Part shown: positions 17,595-27,392 of the stretch, piece after piece
How the letters are laid out: each line of letters starts with the position of its first letter
Position numbering within the stretch: position 1 is the stretch's first letter
Assembly (NCBI RefSeq): GCF_009189165.1
Contig: NZ_CP045118.1
Location: 4,712,001-4,776,000 of the forward strand
Length of the DNA: 64,000 nucleotides
From: Pseudomonas sp. SCB32
GTDB lineage: Bacteria; Pseudomonadota; Gammaproteobacteria; Pseudomonadales; Pseudomonadaceae
Direction: 5' to 3'
Made by a program: the position numbers and the translations under genes
Notes under the pieces: generated by a model
The model's database searches: none
Told to the model about the DNA's origin: nothing
What the model saw: the letters and a program-made list of their open reading frames with translations, nothing else

Positions 17595-17677
17595 CAATCG
17601 GCCACGTCTGCCTATCTTTAGGTGGGTGACAGAATCCGTGTGGAAGACAATGATTGCACCACGCCATCATTGCGCAA

Positions 17678-18370
17678 ATGAAGCTTACCGCCATGCCCAG
17701 TCAACAGAATTCCCGCCTCGGTCAGATCCTGGTCAGCAAGGGACTGATCACCTCCCAACAGCTGGACCAGGCCATCCAACTCCAGCTCACCAACGGCCTG
17801 CGTCTGGGCGAAACTCTGATCCAGCAGGGTTGGATCAGCGATCGCCAGCTCGGGCGCGCGCTGAAGAAGCAGAACAACGTGCGCCTGGCGGCGACGCTTC
17901 TCGCGGCACTGCTCAGCCCGTTCCAGCTGGCCAGTGCGGACGTGCAGCGCCAGGCCCCGACCAGCATTACCCGCCATGAGTCCCCCCAGGGCCTTAAGCC
18001 TCTCAGCGACCACGAGATGAGCGACATCAACGCCCAGGGATTCGATGACACGCTGCAGAGCCTGCTGGTCAGCGCGGAAGGCGGTGACGGCGTCGGTACC
18101 GTCAAGCAGCTCGCGCGGCTGGTGCTGCCGGTGGTGGACAGCCTGGACGCCGAAACGTCCATGCGCGATGTGCAGTACGACACCCAGCACGCCTCCTCGA
18201 CCCTCAATGCCGATGGCTCGATCAACGTGCGCCTGCCCAGCTCCATCGGCGAAGTTCGCTTCGATAACATCCGTGTTGCCGGCGCGCCGAAAACCCAGAG
18301 CATGGGTAGCCTCAGCCTGCAGAACATCGACCTGTCCCAGGCTTCGCTGAAGATCAGCCTGCGCCACTGA
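17678..18370 (+). CDS. MshEN (c-di-GMP-binding type) domain joined by a membrane segment to an exported domain
   Basis: 230 residues from the ATG at 17678; a second ATG at 17693 is possible and neither has a strong ribosome site. Residues 13-36 and 42-65 are two 24-residue motifs, each RLGxxLxxxGxxxxxxLxxxLxxQ, separated by exactly five residues. This is the arrangement of the MshEN c-di-GMP-binding domain of type II secretion / type IV pilus ATPases, but no ATPase follows. Instead residues 68-87 (VRLAATLLAALLSPFQLASA) look like a signal anchor or signal peptide. The rest contains LSDHEMSDINAQGF and SMGSLSLQNIDLSQASLKI, resembling DUF6160-type pilus/surface-associated proteins. Inferred topology: nucleotide-binding head in the cytoplasm, C-terminus outside. 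It is 83 bases after the antiporter and is ended by a terminator. Confidence 0.75.
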   Translation: MKLTAMPSQQNSRLGQILVSKGLITSQQLDQAIQLQLTNGLRLGETLIQQGWISDRQLGRALKKQNNVRLAATLLAALLSPFQLASADVQRQAPTSITRHESPQGLKPLSDHEMSDINAQGFDDTLQSLLVSAEGGDGVGTVKQLARLVLPVVDSLDAETSMRDVQYDTQHASSTLNADGSINVRLPSSIGEVRFDNIRVAGAPKTQSMGSLSLQNIDLSQASLKISLRH

Positions 18371-18386
18371 GCCCGATCCGCCATGA

Positions 18387-18412
18387 AAGAAGGCGCCTTT
18401 GGGCGCCTTCTT
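18387..18412. terminator. Bidirectional terminator between convergent genes
   Basis: AAGAAGGCGCC at 18387-18397 pairs perfectly with GGCGCCTTCTT at 18402-18412 with a four-base loop. It lies between the end of the MshEN gene (+) and the end of the thioesterase gene (-). Confidence 0.8.
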
Positions 18413-18417
18413 GCGCT

Positions 18418-18831
18418 TCAGGCCTGGAAGCCAGGCAGGACCGGCACCGGGCGCTTCTCATCGTCGATGGCGACAAAGCTGAACAGGCCGTGGATGGCCT
18501 TCTCGCGGCCATCGGCCGACATGCTCTCGACGAACACCTCCACCTCGACCTTGAGGCTGGTGTTGCCAACCTTCACTACCCGGCCGATCAGCTCGACAAT
18601 GGAACCGGCGGGAATCGGGTGCTTGAAGTCGATGCGGTCGGTGGACACGGTCACCAGCGGCAGACGGCAGAACCGGGTCGCGGCGATGAACGAGACTTCG
18701 TCCATCCAGGCCAGCGCGGTGCCGCCGAACAGGGTGTTGTGGTGATTGGTGGTGGGCGGGAAGATCGCCTTGGTCACGCGGGTCTCCGAAAGCGTCGTGC
18801 GACGGAGGATTTCTTGCTCTCTGGGGCTCAT
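18418..18831 (-). CDS. Hot-dog fold acyl-CoA thioesterase (YciA type)
   Basis: 137 residues from the ATG at 18831 (MSPREQEILRR), preferred over a longer frame whose 36 extra residues are low complexity. The hot-dog signature is PTTNHHNTLFGGTALAWMDEV, with the catalytic Asp of the MDEV helix, then TVSTDRIDFKHPIPAGSIVELIGRV. It hydrolyses acyl-CoA esters in the cytoplasm; chain-length preference cannot be told. It is downstream of rplS but separated by a strong terminator. Confidence 0.9.
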   Translation of the reverse strand: MSPREQEILRRTTLSETRVTKAIFPPTTNHHNTLFGGTALAWMDEVSFIAATRFCRLPLVTVSTDRIDFKHPIPAGSIVELIGRVVKVGNTSLKVEVEVFVESMSADGREKAIHGLFSFVAIDDEKRPVPVLPGFQA

Positions 18832-18951
18832 GCCACTGCTACCTGATGCATTGAGGGTGGCTGCCGGTGCTGCGGGTGTTGTGCTTGTCGTGCGCTGCCG
18901 GGGGCAGATGGAAGAAGGGCCGAAGCGGCCCGCCGGCAAACGCCGGGCAAG

Positions 18952-18979
18952 AAAAAAGCAGCCCGTGGGCTGCTTTTTT
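18952..18979 (-). terminator. Terminator of the rpsP-rimM-trmD-rplS operon
   Basis: AAAAAAGCAGCCC at 18952-18964 pairs perfectly with GGGCTGCTTTTTT at 18967-18979. On the minus strand this is a GC stem followed by six T, 17 bases past the rplS stop. Confidence 0.9.
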
Positions 18980-18996
18980 CGGGAAGGACTGGTGAA

Positions 18997-19347
18997 TTAA
19001 ACCAGTTTTTCCTTGATGCGCGCTGCCTTTCCGGACAGTTCGCGGAGGTAGTACAGCTTGGCCTTGCGCACGTCGCCGCGACGCTTGACGGAAACGCTGT
19101 CTACCAGCGGGCTGTAGGTCTGGAAGGTACGCTCTACACCTACACCGTTGGAGATCTTGCGAACGGTGAACGCGCTGTTCAGGCCGCGGTTGCGCTTGCC
19201 GATGACAACGCCTTCGAAGGCCTGCAGACGCTGACGGTCGCCTTCCTTCACTTTAACTTGGACGATTACGGTGTCGCCGGGGGCGAACGCCGGAATCTCT
19301 TTGTTCATCTGTTCAGCTTCGATCTGCTGAATGATCTTGTTGGTCAT
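18997..19347 (-). CDS. rplS: 50S ribosomal protein L19
   Basis: 116 residues from the ATG at 19347 ([19 protein letters not shown]), the family length; the longer frame runs into the trmD end. Contains [20 protein letters not shown] and the signature [20 protein letters not shown]19 sits at the 30S-50S interface. Last gene of the rpsP-rimM-trmD-rplS operon. Confidence 0.98.
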   Translation of the reverse strand: MTNKIIQQIEAEQMNKEIPAFAPGDTVIVQVKVKEGDRQRLQAFEGVVIGKRNRGLNSAFTVRKISNGVGVERTFQTYSPLVDSVSVKRRGDVRKAKLYYLRELSGKAARIKEKLV

Positions 19348-19390
19348 TTCAGTGCTCCTAAGACAAGCGCTCGCGCTTGCCATCGATACG

Positions 19391-20134
19391 TTAACTATCG
19401 TTCCGCTGGCGGATGTATTCCTCCAGCAGCTTCTTCTCTTCTCCAGAAAGCGAGCGGCAATCCAGAAGATCGGCACGTCGTTCCCAGGTCCTGCCTAAGG
19501 ACTGCTGCAAACGCCAGCGCCGGATGTGTTCGTGGTTGCCGCTGAGCAGCACCTCAGGAACACGCTTGTCTGCGTACACCTCAGGTCGGGTGTAGTGCGG
19601 ACAGTCGAGCAGGCCGTCCGTGAAGGAGTCCTCCTCGGCGGAGTCCACGTGGCCCAGTGCACCGGGCAACAATCGCGTGACCGCGTCAATCAGCACCATG
19701 GCCGGAAGCTCACCCCCGGACAGGACATAATCGCCAACTGACCATTCCTCATCGACATGCTCTTCAATGAAGCGCTCGTCGATGCCTTCGTAACGCCCGG
19801 CGATCAGGATCAGTCGTTCCTCGTTCGCCAGTTCTTTCACGGCCGCCTGCGTGAGCTTGCGACCTTGCGGCGAGAGGTAGATCACCTTCGCCGGTCCGCC
19901 TGCGGCTTGCCGGGCATCGCCCAGTGCGCCTTCGAGCGGCTTGATTTTCATCACCATGCCGGGACCACCGCCGAAAGGCCTGTCGTCCACCGTCTGGTGA
20001 CGGTCCTCGGTGTTGCTTCGCGGGTTGAAGCACTGAAGCTGAATCAGCTCCTGCTTGACCGCGCGACTCGTGATGCCATAGTCGCTGATGGCGCGAAACA
20101 TCTCTGGAAAGATGCTAATGACTCCAATCCACAT
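19391..20134 (-). CDS. trmD: tRNA (guanine37-N1)-methyltransferase TrmD
   Basis: 247 residues. SPOUT-class trefoil-knot enzyme that makes m1G37 and prevents frameshifting, using S-adenosylmethionine. Begins [20 protein letters not shown]. Knot motifs [15 protein letters not shown] and [20 protein letters not shown] are intact, and RPFGGGPGM is the substrate loop. It is three bases downstream of rimM and 43 upstream of rplS. Confidence 0.98.
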   Translation of the reverse strand: MWIGVISIFPEMFRAISDYGITSRAVKQELIQLQCFNPRSNTEDRHQTVDDRPFGGGPGMVMKIKPLEGALGDARQAAGGPAKVIYLSPQGRKLTQAAVKELANEERLILIAGRYEGIDERFIEEHVDEEWSVGDYVLSGGELPAMVLIDAVTRLLPGALGHVDSAEEDSFTDGLLDCPHYTRPEVYADKRVPEVLLSGNHEHIRRWRLQQSLGRTWERRADLLDCRSLSGEEKKLLEEYIRQRNDS

Positions 20135-20137
20135 GGG

Positions 20138-20674
20138 TTAGAAGTCCGCGTCCCAGTCCACCCGCATCTCGCCGGCTTCCAGGTCCACCGCTTGCACGCA
20201 CTGTTCCGTATACGGAAGCAGGCGTTCACGGTCGTCCAGGCTGCCTGCGCAGGGCTTGACTACCATCACATCGTTGGCGCCGGTCTCCAGCATGTGGTCG
20301 AGAATCCCGAACAGTTGCCCGTTCTGGTCGATCACCTTGAGACCTTCCAACTGGCTCCAGTAGAACTCGCCATCGTCCAGCACCGGCAGCTCGCTGCGCG
20401 GAACCAGGATTTCGAATTCAGCGAAGGTGCGGGCGATCTCGCGATCATCCAGTCCCTTCAGCTTCGCGACCAGGACATTGCCCTGCACGCGACCTTGAAC
20501 CAGCTCAGCCTGTCGAACCTCGTTGCCACGCTTGAGCGTCCAGCGGCGATAGTCCAGCAGGTTGTCCAACGGATCGGTAAAGGAATACACCTTCACCTCA
20601 CCACGAATACCGTGCACCGATACGATCTTGCCGAGAACAACCATCTCCTCGGCGGGAGCAGTATTCGTGTTCAT
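20138..20674 (-). CDS. rimM: Ribosome maturation factor RimM
   Basis: 178 residues. Two-domain assembly factor (RimM N-terminal beta barrel, then PRC barrel) needed for maturation of the 30S head around S19. VVLGKIVSVHGIRGEVKVYS is the N-terminal signature, and PVLDDGEFYWSQLEGLKVID marks the PRC part. It lies five bases downstream of rpsP and three upstream of trmD, so translation is probably coupled. Confidence 0.97.
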   Translation of the reverse strand: MNTNTAPAEEMVVLGKIVSVHGIRGEVKVYSFTDPLDNLLDYRRWTLKRGNEVRQAELVQGRVQGNVLVAKLKGLDDREIARTFAEFEILVPRSELPVLDDGEFYWSQLEGLKVIDQNGQLFGILDHMLETGANDVMVVKPCAGSLDDRERLLPYTEQCVQAVDLEAGEMRVDWDADF

Positions 20675-20679
20675 CGATC

Positions 20680-20928
20680 TCAGGCAGCCTTGGCGGCGTC
20701 CTTGATCAGCTGAGCAACACGCTCAGACGGTTGAGCGCCTTGGCTCAGCCAGTAGTTCAGACGCTCCTGGTTGATCGAGACCTTGACCTCGGCACCAGTT
20801 GCAACGGGGTTGAAGAAACCGACGCGCTCAACAAAACGGCCGTCGCGAGCGTTGCGGCTGTTGGTCACGGTCAGGTGGTAGAACGGGCGCTTCTTGGAGC
20901 CGCCACGAGCCAGACGAATGGTTACCAT
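20680..20928 (-). CDS. rpsP: 30S ribosomal protein S16
   Basis: 82 residues from the ATG at 20928 ([20 protein letters not shown]), the family start; the upstream extension is not conserved-looking and reads through the promoter area. First gene of the operon. Between it and ffh, on the minus strand, a short GGGC/GCCC hairpin followed by a T-rich run (about 20950-20990) could end ffh transcription and precede the rpsP promoter. Confidence 0.98.
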   Translation of the reverse strand: MVTIRLARGGSKKRPFYHLTVTNSRNARDGRFVERVGFFNPVATGAEVKVSINQERLNYWLSQGAQPSERVAQLIKDAAKAA

Positions 20929-21072
20929 GCGTACGTTGTTCCTATGGTTTGCTTGCAAAAAAGAAATGCAGCCCTCGGGCACATAGCCCGAAAGGCCGCA
21001 TATTCTATGAGCTAAAGCCCAGCGCCGCAAGCCGCAGCGCGTCCGGCCCGCCGGGTGGCGAGCCGTCTGGGG

Positions 21073-22446
<1,374 letters not shown>

Positions 22447-22666
22447 GCGCGTTCCTAATCAGACCCGGTCGGGTCAGGGTTTGGCTTGTCAGCAAGCCGG
22501 CGATTATAGCGAAGTGCGGCCAGCGCCAACACCGCCGATGATCCCTCTGTGACGGACCGCGCCCAGGCCAGAAGCGAACTGTTCTCAGCGGCTTTCTAGA
22601 CCCGGCCGTTCTGTGCCACACTCACGGCCTTTCGGGTCCCCCTACCAAGGACTGTTCCAAGGACTT

Positions 22667-23467
22667 ATGCAACCTCTGCTGCCCAGCCTGATCGCCGCCG
22701 TCCTTTATATCGGCACTACCGTCTACCAGAGCGCTAGCCTGGCCCGCCGCACCCCGCCGCAGAAACCGCTGCTCCTCCTGCTGGGCCTGGTCGCCCTGCT
22801 CTGCCAGGCCTTCAGCCTGAGCCAGGAACTGCTGACGCCCGGCGGCCTGGTGCTGGACTTCTTCAACGCCGCCAGCCTGATTTCCGCCGAGATCATCGCG
22901 CTGACACTGCTGGCCTGCCTGCGCATCCCCGTGCACAACCTGCTGATCGTGCTTTATCCACTCGGAGCCCTGACCTCCCTGCTGGCGGCATTCGTGCCCC
23001 ACGGCACCATCGAGCCGATCAACGAACAGCCGGGCATCCTCGCACACATCCTGCTGTCGATCCTGGCCTACGGCCTGCTGACCATCGCCGTGGTCCAGGC
23101 GCTGCTGTTGCTGGTGCAGGATCACCAGCTCAAGCACAAGCATCCGTCGGGACTGATCCGCAACTTCCCGCCGCTGCAGACCATGGAAAGCCTGCTGTTC
23201 GGCTTCCTCTGGGGCGGTTGGTCGCTGCTCTCGCTGTCGCTGATCTCCGGCTGGCTGTTCGTCGACAACCTGTTCGCCCAGCACCTGGCGCACAAGACCA
23301 TCCTGTCCTGCTTCGCCTGGGTGGTGTTCGCCGTACTGCTGTGGGGCCGCCACCAGCTCGGCTGGCGTGGCCACAAGGCAATTCGCTGGACCCTGGCGGG
23401 CTTCTGCCTGTTGATGCTGGCCTATTTCGGCAGCAAGCTGGTCAAGGAATTCATCCTGCACATCTGA
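22667..23467 (+). CDS. CcsA/YpjD-like inner membrane protein
   Basis: 266 residues from the ATG at 22667, with AAGGA six bases upstream. About eight hydrophobic helices cover the whole length. The region FGFLWGGWSLLSLSLISGW and nearby conserved His/Trp residues resemble the cytochrome c assembly protein domain (CcsA/CcmC, PF01578), as in E. coli YpjD. Heme-handling activity is not shown for this group. It is divergent from ffh and 49 bases before the CorC-family gene, as in other pseudomonads. Confidence 0.85.
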   Translation: MQPLLPSLIAAVLYIGTTVYQSASLARRTPPQKPLLLLLGLVALLCQAFSLSQELLTPGGLVLDFFNAASLISAEIIALTLLACLRIPVHNLLIVLYPLGALTSLLAAFVPHGTIEPINEQPGILAHILLSILAYGLLTIAVVQALLLLVQDHQLKHKHPSGLIRNFPPLQTMESLLFGFLWGGWSLLSLSLISGWLFVDNLFAQHLAHKTILSCFAWVVFAVLLWGRHQLGWRGHKAIRWTLAGFCLLMLAYFGSKLVKEFILHI

Positions 23468-23516
23468 CGCTGGCGGCGGTATCGCACTGCCGCGAAACGC
23501 CGAAGGAACCCGACGC

Positions 23517-24812
23517 ATGGGCGACATCCACCCCGGCTACATGATCGGCCTGCTGGTCTTCCTGCTGCTGTGTTCCGCGTTCTTCTCCAGCGTCGAGACC
23601 GGCGTCCTCAGCCTCGACCGCTATCGCCTGCGCCACCTGTCCAAGCAGGGCAACCGAGGCGCGCGGCGCACCAGCTGGCTGCTGCTGCGCACCGACCGGC
23701 TGTTGGGCACCATCCTGATCGGCAACAACTTCGTCAATATCATCGCCTCCGCCCTGGCGACGCTGCTGGCCTTGCGCCTGTGGGGCGAGGCCGCCGTCGC
23801 GCCGACCACCATCATCCTGACCCTGGTGTTGTTGATCTTCGGCGAGATCACCCCCAAGACCTACGCCACGCTGCGCCCCGAAAACGTCGCCTTCCCCGCC
23901 AGCCTGCCCCTGCTGTGGCTGCAGAAGCTGTTCAGCCCGCTGCTGTGGCTGATGACCGGAGTCAGCAACCTGCTGCTGCGGGCCTGCGGCCTCGACCCGA
24001 CCCAGCGCGTCAGCAAACCGCTAAGCAGCGAGGAACTGAAAAGCGTGGTCACCGAGTCCAGCGAGAAGCTCACCGCCAACCGGCAGAACATGCTGCTGAG
24101 CATCCTCGACCTGGAAAAGATCACCGTGAACGACCTGATGGTGCCGCGCAACGAAGTCCAGGGCATCGACCTGGACGACGAGCTGGAAACCATCATCAGC
24201 CAGCTGCGCAACACCACCCACACCCGCCTGCCGGTGTTCCGCAACGACATCAACCAGGTCGAGGGCGTGGTGCACATGCGCCAGATCGCCCGCCTGCTGA
24301 CGCACAACCAGTTGACCAAGGAAAGCCTCAAGGCAGCCTGCCTGGAGCCCTACTTCGTGCCCGAAAGCACGCCGCTGTCGACCCAACTGATCAACTTCCA
24401 GAAGCAGAAGCGGCGCATCGGCATCGTCGTCGACGAGTACGGCGAGGTGATCGGCATCATCACCCTGGAAGACATCCTCGAAGAGATCGTCGGCGAGTTC
24501 AGCAACCAGGATGCCTTGCGCAACCCTGACATCCACCCGCAGGCCGACGGCACCTACGTGATCGACGGCTCGGCCAACCTGCGCGACCTCAACCGCGCCC
24601 TGGGCTGGCAACTGCCCAGCGACGGCCCCAAGACCCTCAACGGCCTGGTCACCGAAGCCCTGGAGCAGATTCCCGACTGCGCGGTGTGCCTGAAGATCGG
24701 CCGTTACCGCCTGGAGATCCTCCAGTCCGGGGAAAACCGCGTGAAGAGCGTGCGCGTCTGGCAACCCGGCATTCCCACGCCCCCCTTGCCACACCGCGAC
24801 GAGCTTGCCTGA
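23517..24812 (+). CDS. CNNM/CorC family membrane protein (DUF21 + CBS pair + CorC_HlyC)
   Basis: 431 residues. DUF21/CNNM transmembrane domain in about 1-185 (starting with a segment ending SAFFSSVETGVLSLDRYRL), a CBS pair from about 200 to 335 (TVNDLMVPRNEVQGIDLDD and RIGIVVDEYGEVIGIITLED), and a C-terminal CorC_HlyC domain from about 350. Members are linked to Mg2+ or Co2+ export, but the transported ion here is not known. Probably cotranscribed with the CcsA-like gene just upstream. Confidence 0.92.
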   Translation: MGDIHPGYMIGLLVFLLLCSAFFSSVETGVLSLDRYRLRHLSKQGNRGARRTSWLLLRTDRLLGTILIGNNFVNIIASALATLLALRLWGEAAVAPTTIILTLVLLIFGEITPKTYATLRPENVAFPASLPLLWLQKLFSPLLWLMTGVSNLLLRACGLDPTQRVSKPLSSEELKSVVTESSEKLTANRQNMLLSILDLEKITVNDLMVPRNEVQGIDLDDELETIISQLRNTTHTRLPVFRNDINQVEGVVHMRQIARLLTHNQLTKESLKAACLEPYFVPESTPLSTQLINFQKQKRRIGIVVDEYGEVIGIITLEDILEEIVGEFSNQDALRNPDIHPQADGTYVIDGSANLRDLNRALGWQLPSDGPKTLNGLVTEALEQIPDCAVCLKIGRYRLEILQSGENRVKSVRVWQPGIPTPPLPHRDELA

Positions 24813-25098
24813 GCGGCCCCACCCGCCCCTATAATCCGGACGGCTTACCCAGCCTCCCGCCAGCCGCGCCCGCTATCCGCGCCGCCCCGCTGGCCAGTCA
24901 CCCGCACGCCCGCCGAGCCTCGACCCCGCGTCGTTGCCTTGCGAAGCAGCCGGCCTCGCCCCGACCCGCCGCGAGCCGCGCCTCCCCTGCCCCGACACCG
25001 GGCCGCGCTTTGCGTCTCGCGCCACGGCGATGCCTCCCATGAAGCCGGACACGACCGCAGAGTCGTCTGCCGAGCAGGACTGCCAGGGACCGACCCGC

Positions 25099-26412
25099 AT
25101 GACCAGCACCACCCTCGACGCCGGACAGCCGGCCGAACAGACCAATTCCACCACCCGCGTCGCGGTGGCCAGCTTCATCGGCACCGCTATCGAGTTCTAC
25201 GACTTCTACGTCTACGCCACCGCCGCCGCACTGGTGATCGGCCCGGTGTTCTTCCCGCAGACGTCCGGCACCGCCCAGGCCCTGAGCGCCTTCCTCACCT
25301 TCGGCATCGCCTTCCTCGCCCGCCCGCTGGGTTCGGCGCTGTTCGGTCATTTCGGCGACCGCATCGGACGCAAATCGACCCTGGTGGCTTCGCTGCTATT
25401 GATGGGCGTGTCCACCACCCTGATCGGCCTGCTGCCGGGCTACGACAGCATCGGCGCCTGGGCGCCCATCCTGCTCTGCGTGCTGCGCTTCGGCCAGGGC
25501 CTGGGGCTGGGTGGCGAATGGGGCGGCGCCGCGCTGCTGGCCACCGAGAACGCGCCCAAGGGCCGCCGCGCGTGGTTCGGCATGTTCCCGCAGATGGGCC
25601 CATCGATCGGCTTCCTCGCCGCCAACGGCCTGTTCCTCTGCCTGGCGATGCTGCTCAGCGAAGAACAATTCCGCGCCTGGGGCTGGCGGATTCCGTTCAT
25701 CCTCAGCGCCCTGCTGGTGATCGTCGGCCTGTACGTGCGCCTGAAGCTGGTGGAAACCCCGGTATTTGCCAAGGCCATGGCGCGTCATGAGCGCGCAAGC
25801 CTCCCCATCGCCGAACTCTTCGCCAGGCACTGGCGACCGACCCTGCTCGGCGCCCTGGCAATGGTGGTGTGCTACGCCCTCTTCTATATCTCCACGGTGT
25901 TCTCGCTGAGCTACGGGGTGACCAGCCTGGGCTACAGCCGCGAGCAGTTCCTCGGCCTGCTGTGCTTTGCCGTGCTCTTCATGGCCGCCGCCACGCCGCT
26001 CTCCGCCTGGCTGAGCGACCGTTTCGGGCGCCGCCCGGTACTGATCGTCGGCTGCATCGCCGCGATCATTTCCGGCTTCACCATGCAGCCGCTGCTGAGC
26101 CAGGGCTCCTCGGTCGAGGTGGCTATCTTCCTGGCACTGGAGCTGTTCCTGATGGGCGTAACCTTCGCTCCGATGGGCGCGCTGCTGCCGGAGCTGTTCC
26201 CGACTCACGTGCGCTATACCGGCGCATCGGCGGCGTACAACCTCGGCGGCATCCTCGGCGCCTCGGTGGCGCCGTACATCGCGCAGAAGCTGGTAGGCAT
26301 GGGTGGGTTGAGCTGGGTGGGTGGCTATGTCTCGGTGGCAGCCGCGCTCAGCCTTTTGGCCGTGCTGTGCCTGCGGGAGACACGCGAGAACGATCTGAAC
26401 TCTATCCACTGA
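25099..26412 (+). CDS. MFS transporter, metabolite:H+ symporter (MHS) family
   Basis: 437 residues from the ATG at 25099, which has AGGGA upstream. The longer open frame is Pro/Arg-rich, unlike a transporter, and is rejected. About twelve membrane spans. FIGTAIEFYDFYVYATAAAL is the classic MHS first helix, GDRIGRKSTL and SDRFGRRPVL are the two loop motifs. Substrate is likely an organic acid, shikimate- or betaine-like compound, but sequence does not decide. The 286-base gap upstream is very GC-rich apart from a TATAAT at 24830-24835 that could be a -10 box; a matching -35 is poor. Confidence 0.9.
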   Translation: MTSTTLDAGQPAEQTNSTTRVAVASFIGTAIEFYDFYVYATAAALVIGPVFFPQTSGTAQALSAFLTFGIAFLARPLGSALFGHFGDRIGRKSTLVASLLLMGVSTTLIGLLPGYDSIGAWAPILLCVLRFGQGLGLGGEWGGAALLATENAPKGRRAWFGMFPQMGPSIGFLAANGLFLCLAMLLSEEQFRAWGWRIPFILSALLVIVGLYVRLKLVETPVFAKAMARHERASLPIAELFARHWRPTLLGALAMVVCYALFYISTVFSLSYGVTSLGYSREQFLGLLCFAVLFMAAATPLSAWLSDRFGRRPVLIVGCIAAIISGFTMQPLLSQGSSVEVAIFLALELFLMGVTFAPMGALLPELFPTHVRYTGASAAYNLGGILGASVAPYIAQKLVGMGGLSWVGGYVSVAAALSLLAVLCLRETRENDLNSIH

Positions 26413-26472
26413 AGCCCACGCCGGCCTTGTCGGTTTATCGCAGGCAGGGTCCGCTCCTGCACTGCCTCTGCG

Positions 26473-26542
26473 TCCCCGCGCTCGCGGGGATGACGAGTGC
26501 GGAGAGCAGTGCATGACACCGTCACTCCCGCGAACGCGGGAG
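26473..26542. repeat. BIME-like pair of inverted GC palindromes
   Basis: TCCCCGCGCTCGCGGGGA at 26473-26490 and CTCCCGCGAACGCGGGAG at 26525-26542 are two palindromes in opposite orientation, flanked by GATGAC and GTCAC. This is the layout of a bacterial interspersed mosaic element between convergent genes, where it can end transcription or protect mRNA ends. Confidence 0.75.
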
Positions 26543-26589
26543 CCCAAAAAGCAGTTGATCCTACAAATTCAATCCTGGTCGAGCAGGGA

Positions 26590-26672
26590 CATAGGGCGAA
26601 TAACGTTCGACGCTATCCGCCGACTTCCCCTGCCTCGGAACGCTCCGGGCCTGGCCCCAAAGCGCCCTACGA
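26590..26672 (+). repeat. Intergenic repeat, AGGGCGAATAACGTTCGACG family
   Basis: CATAGGGCGAATAACGTTCG followed by ACGCTATCCGCCG. Close copies lie at 32184-32217 and, reversed, at 9830-9860. The right end GCCCTAC is the inverse of the left end. The right edge overlaps the end of the SGNH hydrolase gene by a few bases. Confidence 0.65.
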
Positions 26673-27392
26673 CTGCACCAGCCACTGTGCCAGGTGCTCG
26701 CCCCAGACCTGATAGCCCAGCGCCGACGGGTGATAGCCGTCGATGGCGAGGAACTGCGGCCGCATTTCCAGGCTGACTTCGCAGTAACCGGCGTCCTGCG
26801 CCAGCGCCAGAGCGCTGAGCTGACGATCCAGCAAGGTCGCGCGCCAGCCCAGCAGTTGTCGCAATAACCAGGGCAGCGCGGTGAAATGCTGCAACGGCGG
26901 TACCGCTGTACACACGACCCGCGCGCCACGCCCCCGGAAATGCTCGATCAGCTGTTGCAGGGAGCCCAGCCAACGCTGGCTGGAACTGAAATGAGTGGTG
27001 TCATTGACGCCGAAGACCAGCACCACCAGGTCGTAATCCTGATCCGCCGCCATTGGCAGCAAGCGCTCGCAAGCCTCGCTGGCGGTAATCCCGTTCTCGC
27101 CAACGGCACGCCAGGCAACGGGACGCTGGAGACGACCGGACAGCGCTGAAGCCAGTCGACCGGCCAGCGCGAAGTCCAGGCAGGATGCACCGACACCAGC
27201 GACGGTGGATTCACCCAGCAGCAACAGACGAAAAGGTTCGCCGGAACACTCCACCCCCGCGACGCCTTCGCAGACGCCAGCGGCAGGAGCCAGGCGCATG
27301 GCCGTGCGTCGGGTGCGCACGGCCATGGGCAGGGCCAGCGGCAGCAGCGGCAAGGCCGCCGCCCACCACATCAACCCCGCCCAGCGGCTCAC
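26667..27392 (-). CDS. SGNH/GDSL hydrolase family protein
   Basis: 241 residues from a GTG that overlaps the purT stop as GTGA, so translation is coupled to purT. N-terminal hydrophobic anchor at about 5-24. Block I is [13 protein letters not shown] with catalytic Ser62, block [11 protein letters not shown] with the oxyanion Asn, block [11 protein letters not shown] with Asp218 and His221. Expected to be an esterase or lipase-like hydrolase facing the periplasm; the substrate is unknown. Confidence 0.88.
   Translation of the reverse strand: MSRWAGLMWWAAALPLLPLALPMAVRTRRTAMRLAPAAGVCEGVAGVECSGEPFRLLLLGESTVAGVGASCLDFALAGRLASALSGRLQRPVAWRAVGENGITASEACERLLPMAADQDYDLVVLVFGVNDTTHFSSSQRWLGSLQQLIEHFRGRGARVVCTAVPPLQHFTALPWLLRQLLGWRATLLDRQLSALALAQDAGYCEVSLEMRPQFLAIDGYHPSALGYQVWGEHLAQWLVQS

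Noticed and set aside
17551..17979. A 142-codon frame overlapping the start of the MshEN gene
   Set aside because: Arg/Pro-rich shadow in another frame; the MshEN frame has two perfect motif copies.
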